A stretch of DNA of 64,000 nucleotides from Robiginitalea sp. SC105 (GCF_014243345.1 NZ_JACLZF010000002.1:1302001-1366000), one strand, 5' to 3'; positions 15,893 through 26,378 are shown, counted from the stretch's first letter. Notes: generated by a model not told the origin, from the letters alone. Translations and numbers: made by a program.

Positions 15893-16264
15893 ATGAAGCG
15901 TTTTTCCTTGTTTTTTCTTGCACTGTTGCCGATGGCCTGCTACCAACCCACACGCGAATGCCAGAATTTCCGGACGGGTTCCTTCCGGTTTACTGCCGAA
16001 GTGGAGGGAGAGGAACAGACGACCCTTTTTACCCGGGGCGAGGATCTGGAGGTATCCGAATACGCCGGGAAAACGGATTCGGCTGGTGTCCGCTGGATCA
16101 ATGACTGCGAATACATCCTGTCCAACCTGAACCCGCGCACCCGTGCCGAGGAAAAGCCCGTCCACGTGAAGATATTGTCCACCACGGAGAATTCGTATAC
16201 TTTTGAATACAAATTGGTCGGGACTTCCCGGACCTCACGGGGAACGGCCATTAAAACCGACTGA
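15893..16264 (+). CDS. Conserved small lipoprotein
   Basis: 123 residues. A lipoprotein signal peptide (MKRFSLFFLALLPMAC) has the lipidated Cys at residue 16. The mature part holds the conserved segments CQNFRTGSFRF, VRWINDCEYILSNLNPRT and VKILSTTENSYTFEYKLVG. Relatives are widespread in Flavobacteriaceae and are sometimes labelled 'DNA topoisomerase IV' in databases, which this sequence does not support. A TATCTTTA element ends 5 nt before the ATG, so the transcript would be nearly leaderless. It is followed after 2 nt by the TerC-like gene, so the two are probably co-transcribed. Confidence 0.82.
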   Translation: MKRFSLFFLALLPMACYQPTRECQNFRTGSFRFTAEVEGEEQTTLFTRGEDLEVSEYAGKTDSAGVRWINDCEYILSNLNPRTRAEEKPVHVKILSTTENSYTFEYKLVGTSRTSRGTAIKTD

Positions 16265-16266
16265 TT

Positions 16267-17079
16267 ATGTTTGAGATCTTTGCCAGCCCGGACGCATGGG
16301 TAGCCCTCCTGACCCTCACGTTTTTGGAGATTGTGCTTGGGATTGACAATATCATCTTCATCTCCATTGCCGCCGATAAACTGCCTACTGCCCAACGCAA
16401 GAAAGCCACGAATATCGGGCTGGTCCTGGCCATGGCCATGCGGATCGTGCTGCTTTTCGGGATTACCTGGCTGACTCAGTTGAAGAAACCCCTTTTCATC
16501 CTCGACAGCTCCTGGATCCACGGGTCCATCAGCGGACAGGCGCTGATTCTTTTCGGCGGCGGGTTGTTCCTGCTCTATAAAAGCACCAAGGAAATCCACG
16601 AAAAAGTCGAAGACAGGGGGCATGATGAACGGGAAATCAAAAGGGCACAATCAAAATCCATGATGAATGCGATCGTTCAGATCACCGTTATCAACATCGT
16701 GTTTTCTTTTGATTCCATCCTTACGGCCATCGGGATGACGAACGGTATTTCACCGAATCCGGTGGATGCACTGATTCTGATGATCGTTGCGGTGGTGATC
16801 TCGGTGGTGATCATGATGCTTTTTGCCAACCCGGTAGGGGCGTTTGTCAACCGGCATCCCTCCATACAGATCCTTGGCCTGTCCTTCCTGATCCTGATCG
16901 GCTTTATGCTGATCGCCGAAGCAGCCCACCTGTCCCACCTGGTCGTCTTCGACAACCCCGTTGGAAGCATCCCGAAAGGATATCTCTATTTTGCGATTGC
17001 CTTTTCCCTTGGCGTGGAATTCCTGGACCTGAGAAGGCTTAAAAACAGGACAGAAGAAACTGAGGAACCGGAAGGTTAG
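16267..17079 (+). CDS. TerC-family integral membrane protein
   Basis: 270 residues with about seven membrane segments. The TerC signature is clear: LEIVLGIDNIIFISIAADKL with the acidic residues in the membrane, and the repeated second-half motif VFSFDSILTAIGMTNG. Relatives export Mn2+ or help metalate secreted proteins (Alx, MeeF/MeeY), or take part in tellurite resistance; no ter operon is nearby, so a Mn2+ role is more likely, by inference. The last 4 nt overlap the convergent desaturase gene. Confidence 0.92.
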   Translation: MFEIFASPDAWVALLTLTFLEIVLGIDNIIFISIAADKLPTAQRKKATNIGLVLAMAMRIVLLFGITWLTQLKKPLFILDSSWIHGSISGQALILFGGGLFLLYKSTKEIHEKVEDRGHDEREIKRAQSKSMMNAIVQITVINIVFSFDSILTAIGMTNGISPNPVDALILMIVAVVISVVIMMLFANPVGAFVNRHPSIQILGLSFLILIGFMLIAEAAHLSHLVVFDNPVGSIPKGYLYFAIAFSLGVEFLDLRRLKNRTEETEEPEG

Positions 17080-18083
17080 GCAACAGGCTTGGTGAGCAAC
17101 CGCTCTGGCTTTGCCTTTGCCTGTGCTTGAGCCAGCGCCGCTGCCTTGTGCTCCCTTTCCTTTTTCAACTGTTTCCGGTACGCCCTTTGTTGCTGTTTGA
17201 CGGTAAGGGTGCTTCCGTCCGGGCTCCAGCCGGGTGGGCCGAAGATATACATCAGAACGTGTGAAAATTTCCGCGCCCCCCTGACATCCTTCCAGATGTC
17301 TTTGAATTCGTGTGTGAGTATAACGATGGGGTTATAGGAGTTGGGCGCATGGATCACTCCGTAACGGATGTCCACGGACTCGTCCAGGGGCTTCCAGGTG
17401 CCGAACAGCCGGTCGAAGATGTTCAGGATCCCCCCGTGGTTTTTATCCAGGTATTCAATATTCTGGGCGTGATGCACCTGGTGCATGGTGTGCGAATTGA
17501 TAATGGATTCAAGGGGCCCCAGCTTGGGCACATACTGGGTGTGCAGCTGGAATTGCCAAAGGGCTTCTATCCCCAGACAGACCAGGACCATTTCCGGGGG
17601 GAAACCGATGGCCGGCATCCATGCGTAGAACAACGGTTTGTACACCAGGGTAAACCAGCCATTGCGGATTGCGGTCCCCAGGTTGAAGTTATCGGAGGAA
17701 TGGTGCACGATGTGGGCGGCCCAAAGGACGCGGATTTCGTGGTTGGCCCGGTGGAACCAGTAATAGGTGAAATCGTCGGCCAGCATACATAGGAGCCAGA
17801 TATACCATACATAGCCAAAGGCCTCGTATCCCAGTATGTTGGTCCGCACACCGTCCACCAGGGGGTTGAACAACTGGTAAACCGCCTCAAAAAGAACGAT
17901 TGAAAAAACCACCTTGAGCAGGGAGCCGAGAATGGCAGAACCCACCCCCATGAAACCACTGGCAAAGAGGTCTTTCCACTTGTAAATATGATGATCTCCG
18001 TGTGTTTTGCTGTAGGCGAGCTCCAGGATGATAAAGGCGATGAAGCAGGGGACTCCATAAACCAGGGGGCTGGTTAACTCCAT
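17076..18083 (-). CDS. Sterol desaturase / fatty acid hydroxylase family protein
   Basis: 335 residues. Membrane di-iron enzyme with the eight-His pattern: HRANHE, HIVHHSSDNFN and HTMHQVHHAQN, between hydrophobic segments at residues about 5-25, 45-75, 85-110 and 150-180. The C-terminal 40 residues are a highly charged Lys/Ala/Gln tail (RAYRKQLKKEREHKAAALAQ) with no membrane segment. The substrate could be a carotenoid, lipid alkyl chain or sterol-like molecule; the sequence does not decide. Confidence 0.9.
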   Translation of the reverse strand: MELTSPLVYGVPCFIAFIILELAYSKTHGDHHIYKWKDLFASGFMGVGSAILGSLLKVVFSIVLFEAVYQLFNPLVDGVRTNILGYEAFGYVWYIWLLCMLADDFTYYWFHRANHEIRVLWAAHIVHHSSDNFNLGTAIRNGWFTLVYKPLFYAWMPAIGFPPEMVLVCLGIEALWQFQLHTQYVPKLGPLESIINSHTMHQVHHAQNIEYLDKNHGGILNIFDRLFGTWKPLDESVDIRYGVIHAPNSYNPIVILTHEFKDIWKDVRGARKFSHVLMYIFGPPGWSPDGSTLTVKQQQRAYRKQLKKEREHKAAALAQAQAKAKPERLLTKPVA

Positions 18084-18184
18084 AACAGAATGTTCAGCAT
18101 GTAGTTTGAATTAGAATCAGATGGGCACATAATACTAAAAATATGGGGGAGTTTGTAATAATTTGAGGTTAAAATCACGTGTAA

Positions 18185-18628
18185 TTACTCTTTCTTATTT
18201 TTCAGCCATTGGTTTTGTTCCTGCATCAGCGCCTCGATACGTGCCAGCAATTCTATCTCCTTGGGCGTAACTTCGGCTTTATCGTTGGGGTCGTCAGCCC
18301 GGTTACGAATGCGGTTCAACCCCTTGATAAACAAAAAGATCGTCAGGGCGATGATGCCAAAGTCAATGAGCGTTTCCAGGAGCATCCCATATCCCATTGA
18401 AATTTCCTCCGAGTTTTCAGTTGCTTCCCGGAGCACCCATCGCAAATTGGAAAAATTGACTCCGCTGGTGAATAGCGCCAAAGGCGGGGTCAGAATTTGT
18501 TTGACAAGGGCGTTGACAACATTGTTAAAGGCGGTTCCGATGATAATACCGATTGCCATGTCGAACATGTTTCCTCTGATGGCAAAATCCTTGAATTCGC
18601 GTATGAATCCCCTCATTGGTCTGGTCAT
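18185..18628 (-). CDS. mscL: Large-conductance mechanosensitive channel
   Basis: Pentameric stretch-activated channel that releases solutes on hypo-osmotic shock. 147 residues: N-terminal amphipathic helix (GFIREFKDFAIRGNMFDMAI), TM1 with the gate-lining IGIIIGTAFNNVVNALVKQI, a periplasmic loop with a short insertion, TM2 (LIDFGIIALTIFLFIKGLNR), and the cytoplasmic helix bundle. The start codon directly abuts the parC stop (0-nt gap), so it is the last gene of the parE-parC unit. Confidence 0.95.
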   Translation of the reverse strand: MTRPMRGFIREFKDFAIRGNMFDMAIGIIIGTAFNNVVNALVKQILTPPLALFTSGVNFSNLRWVLREATENSEEISMGYGMLLETLIDFGIIALTIFLFIKGLNRIRNRADDPNDKAEVTPKEIELLARIEALMQEQNQWLKNKKE

Positions 18629-21280
18629 TTAAAAAAGGGAGCCCTGGGTTTCATCCGAGTCCTTTTTCCCATTTTTCTTATCCGTTTTTCCTTCCCCCGG
18701 CTCCCCGGCATCCGCTCCGTCCACATCCTGCTCATCCACCACTTCGATGTCCCGGGCTTCTTTCTTCTCGGGTTCCTCATGGGGTAAAGGGGAAAGTGCA
18801 TTGATCTCCAGGACCTTGTCCCGGGTCAACTGGTTACCCATGGCAGTGATCCCCTTGACGGCAATGAAATCCTCCAGGCTGACCTCCATATTGGGTTTGC
18901 GTTCCTGCCCGCGCTTTTTGGCGAAAACCACTTCCGCAACGGGCCGGTAGTCCGTGAATAGTTTTTCCAGGTAGGAACCGGAGTGGTCTGTGAGGATGTT
19001 TTCCTCCTTGTCCGGGTTTTCGATCAGGAAACGCTTCACGTAAAACAGTTCCTTCTCCCCTTCCCAGTAAATGGCGGACAGGGGCTTTTCCGGGTTCCAT
19101 TTTTCCAGGACGATCATATCGGGGTCAAAATGCATGGTCAGTTCCGGGATCACGGTTTTCACATTCCCTTTCTGGTCGACAATCAACAAACGGTCCTCGG
19201 GGGTGAACTGCCCGAGCAATTCCCCCCGCCCGTCCACGTTCAGGCGCTGGACGGTTTCGTCAAACCATATCTTCCGCGGTTTGAGGGTGGACAACCCCTT
19301 CTCCTTGAGCTCGATGCGCTTGACCGCATACTTGGTGACGATATTCCCCTTGGCATTGCGGCCCTTGATCATGACATCGGCGAAATCCAGGTCCCATTTC
19401 AGTTTTTTGATACTGCCGGACTGCCTGAGGTTGATGGTGACGATCTCCGCCTCACCATTTGGGTTGGCGGTGAAATAAAGCACTTCCGACTGGGCCTTCC
19501 CGGTAGTCAGGTCATAGAGTTTGTCGCGGGTAAATGCGGTGACGTTGAAGCGCTTCACATAGCTTGGGCCCCCGCGGCCATCCTTGTAGATCATGTTGTA
19601 GGTGGTGCGCTTGTCCTTCTTCTTGTAAACGGCCACATGGATGATGTTCTTCCCTATGAAAGTCTTGGTATCCACGCGCGTAATCATCATCTGCCCGGAT
19701 TTCGTAAAGACAATGATGTCGTCGATGTCGCTGCAATCCGTCACGTATTCGTCCTTGCGCAGGGAGGTACCTACAAATCCCTCCTCCCGGTTGACGTAGA
19801 GTTTCGTGTTACGGATCACCACCTTGGTTGCTTCGATCTCGTCAAAGACCCGGATTTCCGATTTGCGTTCCCGCCCGCCCCCGAAATTCTTTTTGAGCTC
19901 CCGGAAGTAATTGATGGCATATTCCGTAAGGTGGCCCAGGTGGTGTTTGGTTTCTGCAATGCGTTCTTCCAGGTTGTCAAGGTTTTGCTGGGCCTTGTCA
20001 AGGTCAAAACGGGATATCCGCTTGATGCGTATCTCTGTCAGCCGGACGATATCCTCCTCGGTCACCTCCCGCTTGAGGTGTTCCGTATGCGGTTTGAGCC
20101 CTTTGGCAATAGCTTTCAGGACGCCTTCCCAGGTTTTCTGTTCCTCGATATCCCGGTAGATCCGGTTCTCGATAAAGATCCGCTCCAGGGAAGCGGCATG
20201 CCATTGCTCCTCCAGTTCGGCCAGCAGGATCTCCAGCTCGGCCTGGAGCAATTCCACGGTGTGGTCCGTGGAGCGGCGCAGCATTTCGCTGACGCCCATA
20301 AAAACTGGTTTGTTGTCCTCGATGATGCACCCCAGGGGGGAAATGGAGGATTCGCAGGCAGTGAATGCGTAGAGCGCGTCGATGGTCTTGTCCGGTGAGA
20401 TCCCCGCGGGCAGGTGCACGAGGATTTCCACCTCGGCGGCCGTGTTGTCCTCGATCTTCTTGATCTTGATTTTCCCCTTGTCATTCGCCTTCAGGATGGA
20501 ATCGATCAGGGAAGAGGTATTGGTGCCGTATGGTATTTCGTTGATTACCAGCGTATTCTTGTCGTGCTGGGCAATGCGTGCTCTGACGCGGACCTTCCCG
20601 CCGCGTTCTCCGTCGTTGTAATTGCCAATATCGATGATGCCCGCCGTCGGGAAATCCGGGTAGAGCTTGAAGCGCTTCCCTTCCAGGTGCCGGATGCTGG
20701 CGTCGATGAGTTCATTGAAGTTGTGCGGCAGGACCTTCGTGGACAACCCCACGGCAATCCCCTCGGCACCCTGGGCCAGCAAAAGCGGGAATTTGACAGG
20801 CAGGTGGACCGGCTCCTTCTTCCGGCCGTCATAACTCAGTTGCCAATCGGTGATTTTCGGGCTGAATACGACCTCCAGGGCAAATTTGGAAAGGCGGGCC
20901 TCGATGTAACGGGATGCGGCTGCCCCGTCGCCTGTCAGGATGTTCCCCCAGTTCCCCTGTGTGTCAATCAGCAGGTCTTTCTGGCCGATCTGCACCATGG
21001 CGTCGGCAATACTCGCGTCCCCGTGGGGATGGTACTGCATGGTCTGCCCGACCACGTTGGCCACCTTGTTGTAGCGGCCATCGTCCATTTCCTTGAGGGC
21101 GTGCATGATCCGGCGCTGTACGGGCTTGAAGCCATCCTCGATGGCCGGGACGGCGCGTTCCAGGATCACGTAGGATGCGTAGTCCAGGAACCAGTCCTTG
21201 TACATGCCGGTTACCCGGGTCAGCGCGTCCTGTTCCTCTTCGTGTTCGTTCTGGTTGTCCAGGAGTTCGTTCTCTTCCAT
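18629..21280 (-). CDS. parC: DNA topoisomerase IV subunit A
   Basis: Type IIA topoisomerase breakage-reunion subunit that decatenates chromosomes. 883 residues: winged-helix domain with the catalytic Tyr in GAAASRYIEARLSKFA, the ERAVPAIEDGFKPVQRRIMH entry motif, coiled-coil region around 400-460, and a C-terminal beta-pinwheel with degenerate blades. It lacks the canonical GyrA-box and ends in a strongly acidic/Lys tail (last 50 residues), as in flavobacterial ParC. It follows parE by 13 nt on the same strand, which supports ParC over GyrA. Confidence 0.93.
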   Translation of the reverse strand: MEENELLDNQNEHEEEQDALTRVTGMYKDWFLDYASYVILERAVPAIEDGFKPVQRRIMHALKEMDDGRYNKVANVVGQTMQYHPHGDASIADAMVQIGQKDLLIDTQGNWGNILTGDGAAASRYIEARLSKFALEVVFSPKITDWQLSYDGRKKEPVHLPVKFPLLLAQGAEGIAVGLSTKVLPHNFNELIDASIRHLEGKRFKLYPDFPTAGIIDIGNYNDGERGGKVRVRARIAQHDKNTLVINEIPYGTNTSSLIDSILKANDKGKIKIKKIEDNTAAEVEILVHLPAGISPDKTIDALYAFTACESSISPLGCIIEDNKPVFMGVSEMLRRSTDHTVELLQAELEILLAELEEQWHAASLERIFIENRIYRDIEEQKTWEGVLKAIAKGLKPHTEHLKREVTEEDIVRLTEIRIKRISRFDLDKAQQNLDNLEERIAETKHHLGHLTEYAINYFRELKKNFGGGRERKSEIRVFDEIEATKVVIRNTKLYVNREEGFVGTSLRKDEYVTDCSDIDDIIVFTKSGQMMITRVDTKTFIGKNIIHVAVYKKKDKRTTYNMIYKDGRGGPSYVKRFNVTAFTRDKLYDLTTGKAQSEVLYFTANPNGEAEIVTINLRQSGSIKKLKWDLDFADVMIKGRNAKGNIVTKYAVKRIELKEKGLSTLKPRKIWFDETVQRLNVDGRGELLGQFTPEDRLLIVDQKGNVKTVIPELTMHFDPDMIVLEKWNPEKPLSAIYWEGEKELFYVKRFLIENPDKEENILTDHSGSYLEKLFTDYRPVAEVVFAKKRGQERKPNMEVSLEDFIAVKGITAMGNQLTRDKVLEINALSPLPHEEPEKKEARDIEVVDEQDVDGADAGEPGEGKTDKKNGKKDSDETQGSLF

Positions 21281-21293
21281 CCGGCCGTGCCGC

Positions 21294-23153
21294 TTACAAT
21301 TGGTTTTCTTCTACCAGGTCTACTTCAACTTTCAGGTTCTCAATGATGAATTCCTGCCGGTCCGGGGTGTTCTTGCCCATATAGAATTTCAGCAATTCCT
21401 CGATGGACATCGCCTTGTCGAGCATGACGGGCTCCAGGCGGATGTCGTCCCCGATAAAATGCTGGAATTCGTCCGGGGATATTTCGCCCAGCCCCTTGAA
21501 CCGGGTAATCTCGGGTTTGCCTTTGAGTTTGTGCACTGCCTCCCGCTTTTCCTCCTCGCTGTAGCAATAGATGGTTTCCTTCTTGTTCCGCACCCGGAAA
21601 AGCGGGGTCTGCAGGATATACAGGTGCCCCTCTTTGATGACCTCGGGGAAGAACTGCAGGAAAAAGGTGATGAGCAGCAGGCGGATGTGCATGCCGTCCA
21701 CATCGGCATCCGTGGCGATCACAATGTTGTTGTAGCGGAGGTCCTCCAGGGATTCCTCGATGTTCAGGGCGGCCTGCAGGAGGTTGAATTCCTCGTTCTC
21801 GTAAACGATTTTCTTGCTCATCCCATAGGAATTCAGGGGTTTCCCCCTCAGGCTGAATACGGCCTGGGTATTGACGTCCCGGGATTTGGTGATGGACCCC
21901 GAAGCGGAATCCCCCTCGGTGATAAAGAGGGTGGTCTCCAGGCGGCGGTCGCTTTTCATATCGTCCAGGTGTACCCGGCAGTCGCGGAGCTTCTTGTTGT
22001 GCAGGCTTGCCTTTTTGGCCCGTTCCCTCGCAAGTTTCCGGATGCCCGAAAGTTCTTTCCGCTCCCGTTCGGCCTGCTGGATCTTCCGTTGGATGGCCTC
22101 CGCCGTCTGGGGGTTTTTGTGCAGGTAATTATCCAGTTCCCGTCCCACAAAATCGTTGATGTAGGTTCGCACGGTTGGCAATTTGCCGCCCATGTCCGTG
22201 GAACCGAGCTTGGTCTTGGTCTGACTTTCGAACACCGGTTCCATCACCTTGATGGAAATGGCCGAAATCACCGACTTGCGCACATCGGACGGGTCGTAAT
22301 TCTTGCCGTAAAAATCCCGGAGCGTCTTGACCAGGGCTTCCCGGAAGGCGCTTTGATGCGTCCCCCCCTGGGTGGTGTGCTGCCCGTTGACAAAAGAGTG
22401 GTATTCCTCGCTGTACTGGGTCTTGCTGTGGGTCAGGGCCACTTCGATGTCCTCCCCCCGCAGGTGGATGATCGGGTACAGGAGGTCGTCGGGGCTGTTG
22501 TTGTCCTGCAACAGGTCCTTGAGCCCGTTCTCGGAAAAGAATTTTTCCCCGTTGAACAAGATGGTCAGCCCGGGGTTCAGGTACACATAGTTCCGGAGCA
22601 TGCGCTCCACATATTCGTTGCGGTACTTGTATTTCTTAAAGATGCTCTCGTCCGGGGTGAAAGTTACCTTGGTGCCGCGACGCCGGGAAGACTCCTCCAG
22701 GAATTCCTCGTTTTTCAGGTCGCCCGTTTCGAATTCGGCTGCCATGGACTTGCCATCCCGGTTGGACTCCACCCGGAAATAGGTGGAAAGGGCGTTGACC
22801 GCCTTGGTCCCTACCCCGTTGAGTCCCACAGCTTTCTTGAAAGCCCGCGTATCGTACTTCCCGCCCGTGTTCATCTTGGAGACCACCTCCACCACTTTTC
22901 CCAGCGGGATACCGCGGCCGAAATCCCGTACGGTGACCTTGTCGTCCCGGATGGAAATCTCGATGGTCTTGCCCGCCCCCATGACAAATTCGTCAATGCA
23001 GTTATCGATGACCTCTTTGAGCAGGATATAGATGCCGTCGTCAGCCGAAGAGCCATCCCCGAGCTTCCCGATATACATCCCGGGACGCATCCGGATATGC
23101 TCTTTCCAGTCCAGGGAGCGGATATTCTCTTCGGTATATTGTGACTGGGCCAT
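21294..23153 (-). CDS. parE: DNA topoisomerase IV subunit B
   Basis: ATPase subunit of topoisomerase IV. 619 residues: GHKL ATPase with [20 protein letters not shown], the ATP-binding Asn/Glu segment [15 protein letters not shown] and the GRGIPLG lid; then TOPRIM with [16 protein letters not shown] and [17 protein letters not shown] take the ATG at 23153 ([10 protein letters not shown]) rather than a TTG two codons upstream. It heads the parE-parC-mscL unit. Confidence 0.95.
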   Translation of the reverse strand: MAQSQYTEENIRSLDWKEHIRMRPGMYIGKLGDGSSADDGIYILLKEVIDNCIDEFVMGAGKTIEISIRDDKVTVRDFGRGIPLGKVVEVVSKMNTGGKYDTRAFKKAVGLNGVGTKAVNALSTYFRVESNRDGKSMAAEFETGDLKNEEFLEESSRRRGTKVTFTPDESIFKKYKYRNEYVERMLRNYVYLNPGLTILFNGEKFFSENGLKDLLQDNNSPDDLLYPIIHLRGEDIEVALTHSKTQYSEEYHSFVNGQHTTQGGTHQSAFREALVKTLRDFYGKNYDPSDVRKSVISAISIKVMEPVFESQTKTKLGSTDMGGKLPTVRTYINDFVGRELDNYLHKNPQTAEAIQRKIQQAERERKELSGIRKLARERAKKASLHNKKLRDCRVHLDDMKSDRRLETTLFITEGDSASGSITKSRDVNTQAVFSLRGKPLNSYGMSKKIVYENEEFNLLQAALNIEESLEDLRYNNIVIATDADVDGMHIRLLLITFFLQFFPEVIKEGHLYILQTPLFRVRNKKETIYCYSEEEKREAVHKLKGKPEITRFKGLGEISPDEFQHFIGDDIRLEPVMLDKAMSIEELLKFYMGKNTPDRQEFIIENLKVEVDLVEENQL

Positions 23154-23283
23154 AGACAAGGGGGTTTAACCCGCTAATATAAAATATAGGAAAACAAAAC
23201 AAAATCAGGGCCTCCCTAAGTAATTAACAATAGGAGGGCCGGTTGTTGATTACTCAATTGGTCTTCCGTGGCTGGGTTTCCCC

Positions 23284-24378
23284 TCATACATTGAACCGGA
23301 AGTGCATCACGTCCCCGTCCCGGACAACGTATTCCTTTCCTTCCACGCGCATCTTGCCCGCTTCCCGCACCTTGGCCTCGCTGCCAAAATGCACGTAATC
23401 CTCATATGAGATCACTTCGGCCCGGATAAAACCCTTCTCAAAATCCGTGTGGATGACTCCGGCGGCCTGGGGGGCCGTAGCGCCCACGGGGATGGTCCAG
23501 GCGCGCACTTCCTTTTCCCCGGCCGTGAAATAGGTCTGCAGGTCGAGCAGTCCGTAAGCGGAGCGGATGAGTTTCGAGGAACCGGGTTCCTCCAGGCCCA
23601 AATCCTCCAGGAACAGCTGGCGTTCCTCGTAGGTTTCCAATTCGTTGATATCGGCCTCCGTGGCCACAGCCAGCACCAGCACATCGGCATTCTCCCCGGA
23701 AACGGCCTGCCGGACCCGTTCCACATAATCGTTCCCCGAGATCGCTGCCTGTTCGTCCACATTGCAGACATAGAGGACGGGTTTGTCGGTGATCAGCTGT
23801 AGGGGCATGACGAATTCCCGGTACGCTTCATCCTCCATGGCAATGGCCCGCACCGATGTCCCGGATTCCAGCCCTGCTTTCAGGGCCTGGAGGGCAGCAG
23901 CTTCCTTCTGCGCTTCCTTGTTGCCGGTTCGCGCGGCCCGAGAGGCTTTTTCCAGCCGCTTTTCAACCGTTTCCAGGTCTTTCAGCTGGAGTTCCATGTC
24001 GATGGTCTCCTTGTCCCTGATCGGGTCGATGGAGCCGTCCACGTGGACCACATTGTCGTTGTCAAAGCAGCGCAGCACATGCAGGATGGCGTCCGTTTCC
24101 CGGATATTCCCCAAAAACTGGTTACCCAGGCCCTCTCCCTTGCTTGCGCCCTTTACGAGGCCTGCAATGTCCACGATCTCCACCGTGGCTGGCAGAACCC
24201 TCTGGGGCCTGACCAGGGATTCGAGTTTCTGCAGGCGCGGGTCCGGCACATTGACCACCCCGATATTCGGTTCAATGGTGCAAAAGGGGAAATTCGCGCT
24301 CTGTGCCTTGGCGTTGGAGAGGCAGTTGAAAAGGGTCGATTTGCCTACATTGGGCAATCCTACGATTCCGGCTTTCAT
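23284..24378 (-). CDS. ychF: YchF/OLA1-family P-loop ATPase
   Basis: Obg-related, ATP-preferring translation-associated ATPase. 364 residues: G1 GLPNVGKSTLFNCLSNA at the N-terminus, G3 DIAGLVKGASKGEGLG, the changed G4 (NVDEQ) that explains ATP preference, a coiled-coil insert around 130-190, and a C-terminal TGS domain (LQTYFTAGEKEVRAWTIPVG to the FRFNV end). ATG at 24378 gives the exact family start MKAGIVGLPN. A TATATTTG promoter element lies 45 nt upstream. Confidence 0.95.
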   Translation of the reverse strand: MKAGIVGLPNVGKSTLFNCLSNAKAQSANFPFCTIEPNIGVVNVPDPRLQKLESLVRPQRVLPATVEIVDIAGLVKGASKGEGLGNQFLGNIRETDAILHVLRCFDNDNVVHVDGSIDPIRDKETIDMELQLKDLETVEKRLEKASRAARTGNKEAQKEAAALQALKAGLESGTSVRAIAMEDEAYREFVMPLQLITDKPVLYVCNVDEQAAISGNDYVERVRQAVSGENADVLVLAVATEADINELETYEERQLFLEDLGLEEPGSSKLIRSAYGLLDLQTYFTAGEKEVRAWTIPVGATAPQAAGVIHTDFEKGFIRAEVISYEDYVHFGSEAKVREAGKMRVEGKEYVVRDGDVMHFRFNV

Positions 24379-24423
24379 TTGGGCAAGCAATTATGGGAAC
24401 CCGCGGCCCCCGATTTACGGCTG

Positions 24424-24431
24424 CAAATATA
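24424..24431 (-). promoter_or_regulatory. -7 promoter element for ychF
   Basis: Minus-strand TATATTTG, an exact consensus match. Confidence 0.5.
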
Positions 24432-24541
24432 GGCCAATATCCGGTTTTGCAGCAGGTAGTCGCAGCCAATTAGCCGTTAAAATTCCGACCTGCCGGTAAC
24501 AATTTAACGGGTTTTGCGTCCTAAGGGGGAATCCGACCCTT

Positions 24542-26023
24542 ATGAGACTTATCCCATTGCTGTTGCTCCTGGCTTTTACCGGGACAGCCCTTGCCCAAAA
24601 TAAAACCCTCCGCCTGCTGGACAGCCAGACCGGCGAACCTGTACCCTACGCCACCGTGGCCACCGGCCCGGGGAAAGGCACCATCAGCAACGAGGAGGGC
24701 TTTTTTACAGTCAGTACCGGAGCCCTGGCCGGGGCAGAACTCCGAATCTCGTGCATGGGGTATCGTACCCTGGAATTGAACCGGGATGCCCTCCTGGCCC
24801 AGTCGGGTCCCATCCGTTTGGAGCCCGCGGCAATCAACCTGAATGAAGTCCGGCTGACCAACAGGGTTCCCGGGGTGGAGGAAATACTGCGCGAAGTGCG
24901 CCAGCGACTGGAACAAAACTATGCCAACATCGGGAAGGCCTACGGGATATTCTACCGGGAATCGGAGTACATGCAATTCGATGACCTGCAGCTGGAACTG
25001 GAAAAGGCCTCCGACCTGAACCGCAGGGCACTGGCAGCCGCCGACGCCCGCCTGAGGAAGCTGGGCCAGGACATTGCCCGGAGCGACGCCCGCAAGTTCC
25101 TCGACTTCAAGGGCGGCTTCACCGCGGTCAATGATACCGCCCTGGTCCTTCGGGTAGACCGGGCCACGGAACTCACCGACCACAAACAGGGCTACTCCAT
25201 GGACGAGATACAGGAACGCGCCCAGGAAATCATCCTCTCCCACCTGGACAGCAGCCGAACCTACAAAGTGAAAACCGGCATCTTCAAGATCGAGGACAGC
25301 ATCTCGCCCGGCAAGGAATTTGCCGATGAGGCGGAAAGGGAAAACGACAGCACGGACTTCAGCTACCTGAAAGGAAAAAGCAAAAACCTGGCGAAAACCG
25401 CAAGCTGGAAGGACGGGACCTTGCTGCGGGAACTGATCGATCCGGATATGTACCGCCACAGCTTTCTGAAAGCCACGTATTTTGACGGCAATTATGTGTA
25501 TGCCATTGGTTTTGAACCCAGGAAGCGGAAAGCGAGCTATGCAGGCACCTTGTATGTGGATGCCGCTTCCTTTGCCGTATTGAAGGCCGACTATGCCTAT
25601 GGAAAGGGGCGGCGCGGGGACAAGGTCAACCTCAAGCTGCTGCTGGGAATCAAATACGTTGAAAACCTCAGTCGGGGGACGGTGATCTTCAGGCGTAATG
25701 ATCTAAATACTTATGATCCTTATTTTATTCAAAGTGAATACGGTAATTATATTTACCTGCACCGTAGCTTGAAGTTTATTGAAAACAGTCCGCAAAAGAA
25801 AAAAGTGCGCTTTGATTTCCTGATGGAAGGCGGAGTGCGACAGCGGGAATCCGTCCTGCTCAGCCCGCTGGCACCAGATGCGGCCCGCGAACTGGCCGCT
25901 TACCGGGAACCCAAAAAGATCCTCATACAGGAGATTGACCGGTATGAACCGACCATCTGGGAAGATACACAGATCATCGAACCCCTGGAAGAAATGAAAA
26001 ATTTCCGGGTACGCGGGGATTGA
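24542..26023 (+). CDS. Secreted protein with carboxypeptidase regulatory-like domain
   Basis: 493 residues. Sec signal peptide (LIPLLLLLAFTGTALAQ), then a CarboxypepD_reg-like beta-sandwich at residues about 22-100 (LLDSQTGEPVPYATVATGPG, GTISNEEGFFTVS, RISCMGYRTLEL). The rest is a large mixed alpha/beta region without a TonB-receptor barrel, resembling the DUF5686-less short carboxypeptidase-like proteins that are common in Bacteroidota envelopes. Probably periplasmic or outer-membrane-associated. It ends 1 nt before the convergent ferredoxin gene. Function unknown. Confidence 0.8.
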   Translation: MRLIPLLLLLAFTGTALAQNKTLRLLDSQTGEPVPYATVATGPGKGTISNEEGFFTVSTGALAGAELRISCMGYRTLELNRDALLAQSGPIRLEPAAINLNEVRLTNRVPGVEEILREVRQRLEQNYANIGKAYGIFYRESEYMQFDDLQLELEKASDLNRRALAAADARLRKLGQDIARSDARKFLDFKGGFTAVNDTALVLRVDRATELTDHKQGYSMDEIQERAQEIILSHLDSSRTYKVKTGIFKIEDSISPGKEFADEAERENDSTDFSYLKGKSKNLAKTASWKDGTLLRELIDPDMYRHSFLKATYFDGNYVYAIGFEPRKRKASYAGTLYVDAASFAVLKADYAYGKGRRGDKVNLKLLLGIKYVENLSRGTVIFRRNDLNTYDPYFIQSEYGNYIYLHRSLKFIENSPQKKKVRFDFLMEGGVRQRESVLLSPLAPDAARELAAYREPKKILIQEIDRYEPTIWEDTQIIEPLEEMKNFRVRGD

Positions 26024-26024
26024 T

Positions 26025-26378
26025 TCAGCCTTCAGGGTGCATGAAACGCTGCTTCCCAAGCAGCTCTTCCTCCGTTTCCTCGTGGTCCTCATCCGGGACA
26101 CAGCAATCCACCGGACACACCGCGGCGCATTGGGGTTCCTCGTGGAAACCCATGCATTCCGTGCATTTATCCGGTGCGATATAATAGACCTCGTCGCTGA
26201 TCGGTTCCTGAACCGCATCGGCATCCACTTCCTTCCCATTGGGTAAAACTACCTTGCCTTCCAGGGAAGTGCCATCGCTGTAGCGCCATTCATCGGCGCC
26301 TTCATAAATTGCCGTATTCGGGCATTCCGGCTCGCAGGCCCCGCAGTTAATACATTCGTCTGTTATGATGATTGCCAT
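26025..26378 (-). CDS. 4Fe-4S dicluster ferredoxin
   Basis: 117-residue electron carrier. Two clusters: [12 protein letters not shown] near the N-terminus and [20 protein letters not shown] further on, where the second has the longer Cys spacing typical of Alv-type bacterial ferredoxins. A 35-residue insertion separates them and the C-terminus is acidic. Commonly located beside acyl-CoA reductase in flavobacteria, and divergent from it here; a functional link is inference only. Confidence 0.93.
   Translation of the reverse strand: MAIIITDECINCGACEPECPNTAIYEGADEWRYSDGTSLEGKVVLPNGKEVDADAVQEPISDEVYYIAPDKCTECMGFHEEPQCAAVCPVDCCVPDEDHEETEEELLGKQRFMHPEG

Noticed and set aside
18983-20398. A 471-codon plus-strand frame opposite parC
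   Set aside because: Antisense to parC; composition mirrors the complementary codons.
21198-23144. A 648-codon open frame on the plus strand, opposite parE
   Set aside because: Antisense shadow of parE; no signal peptide, family motif or promoter of its own.
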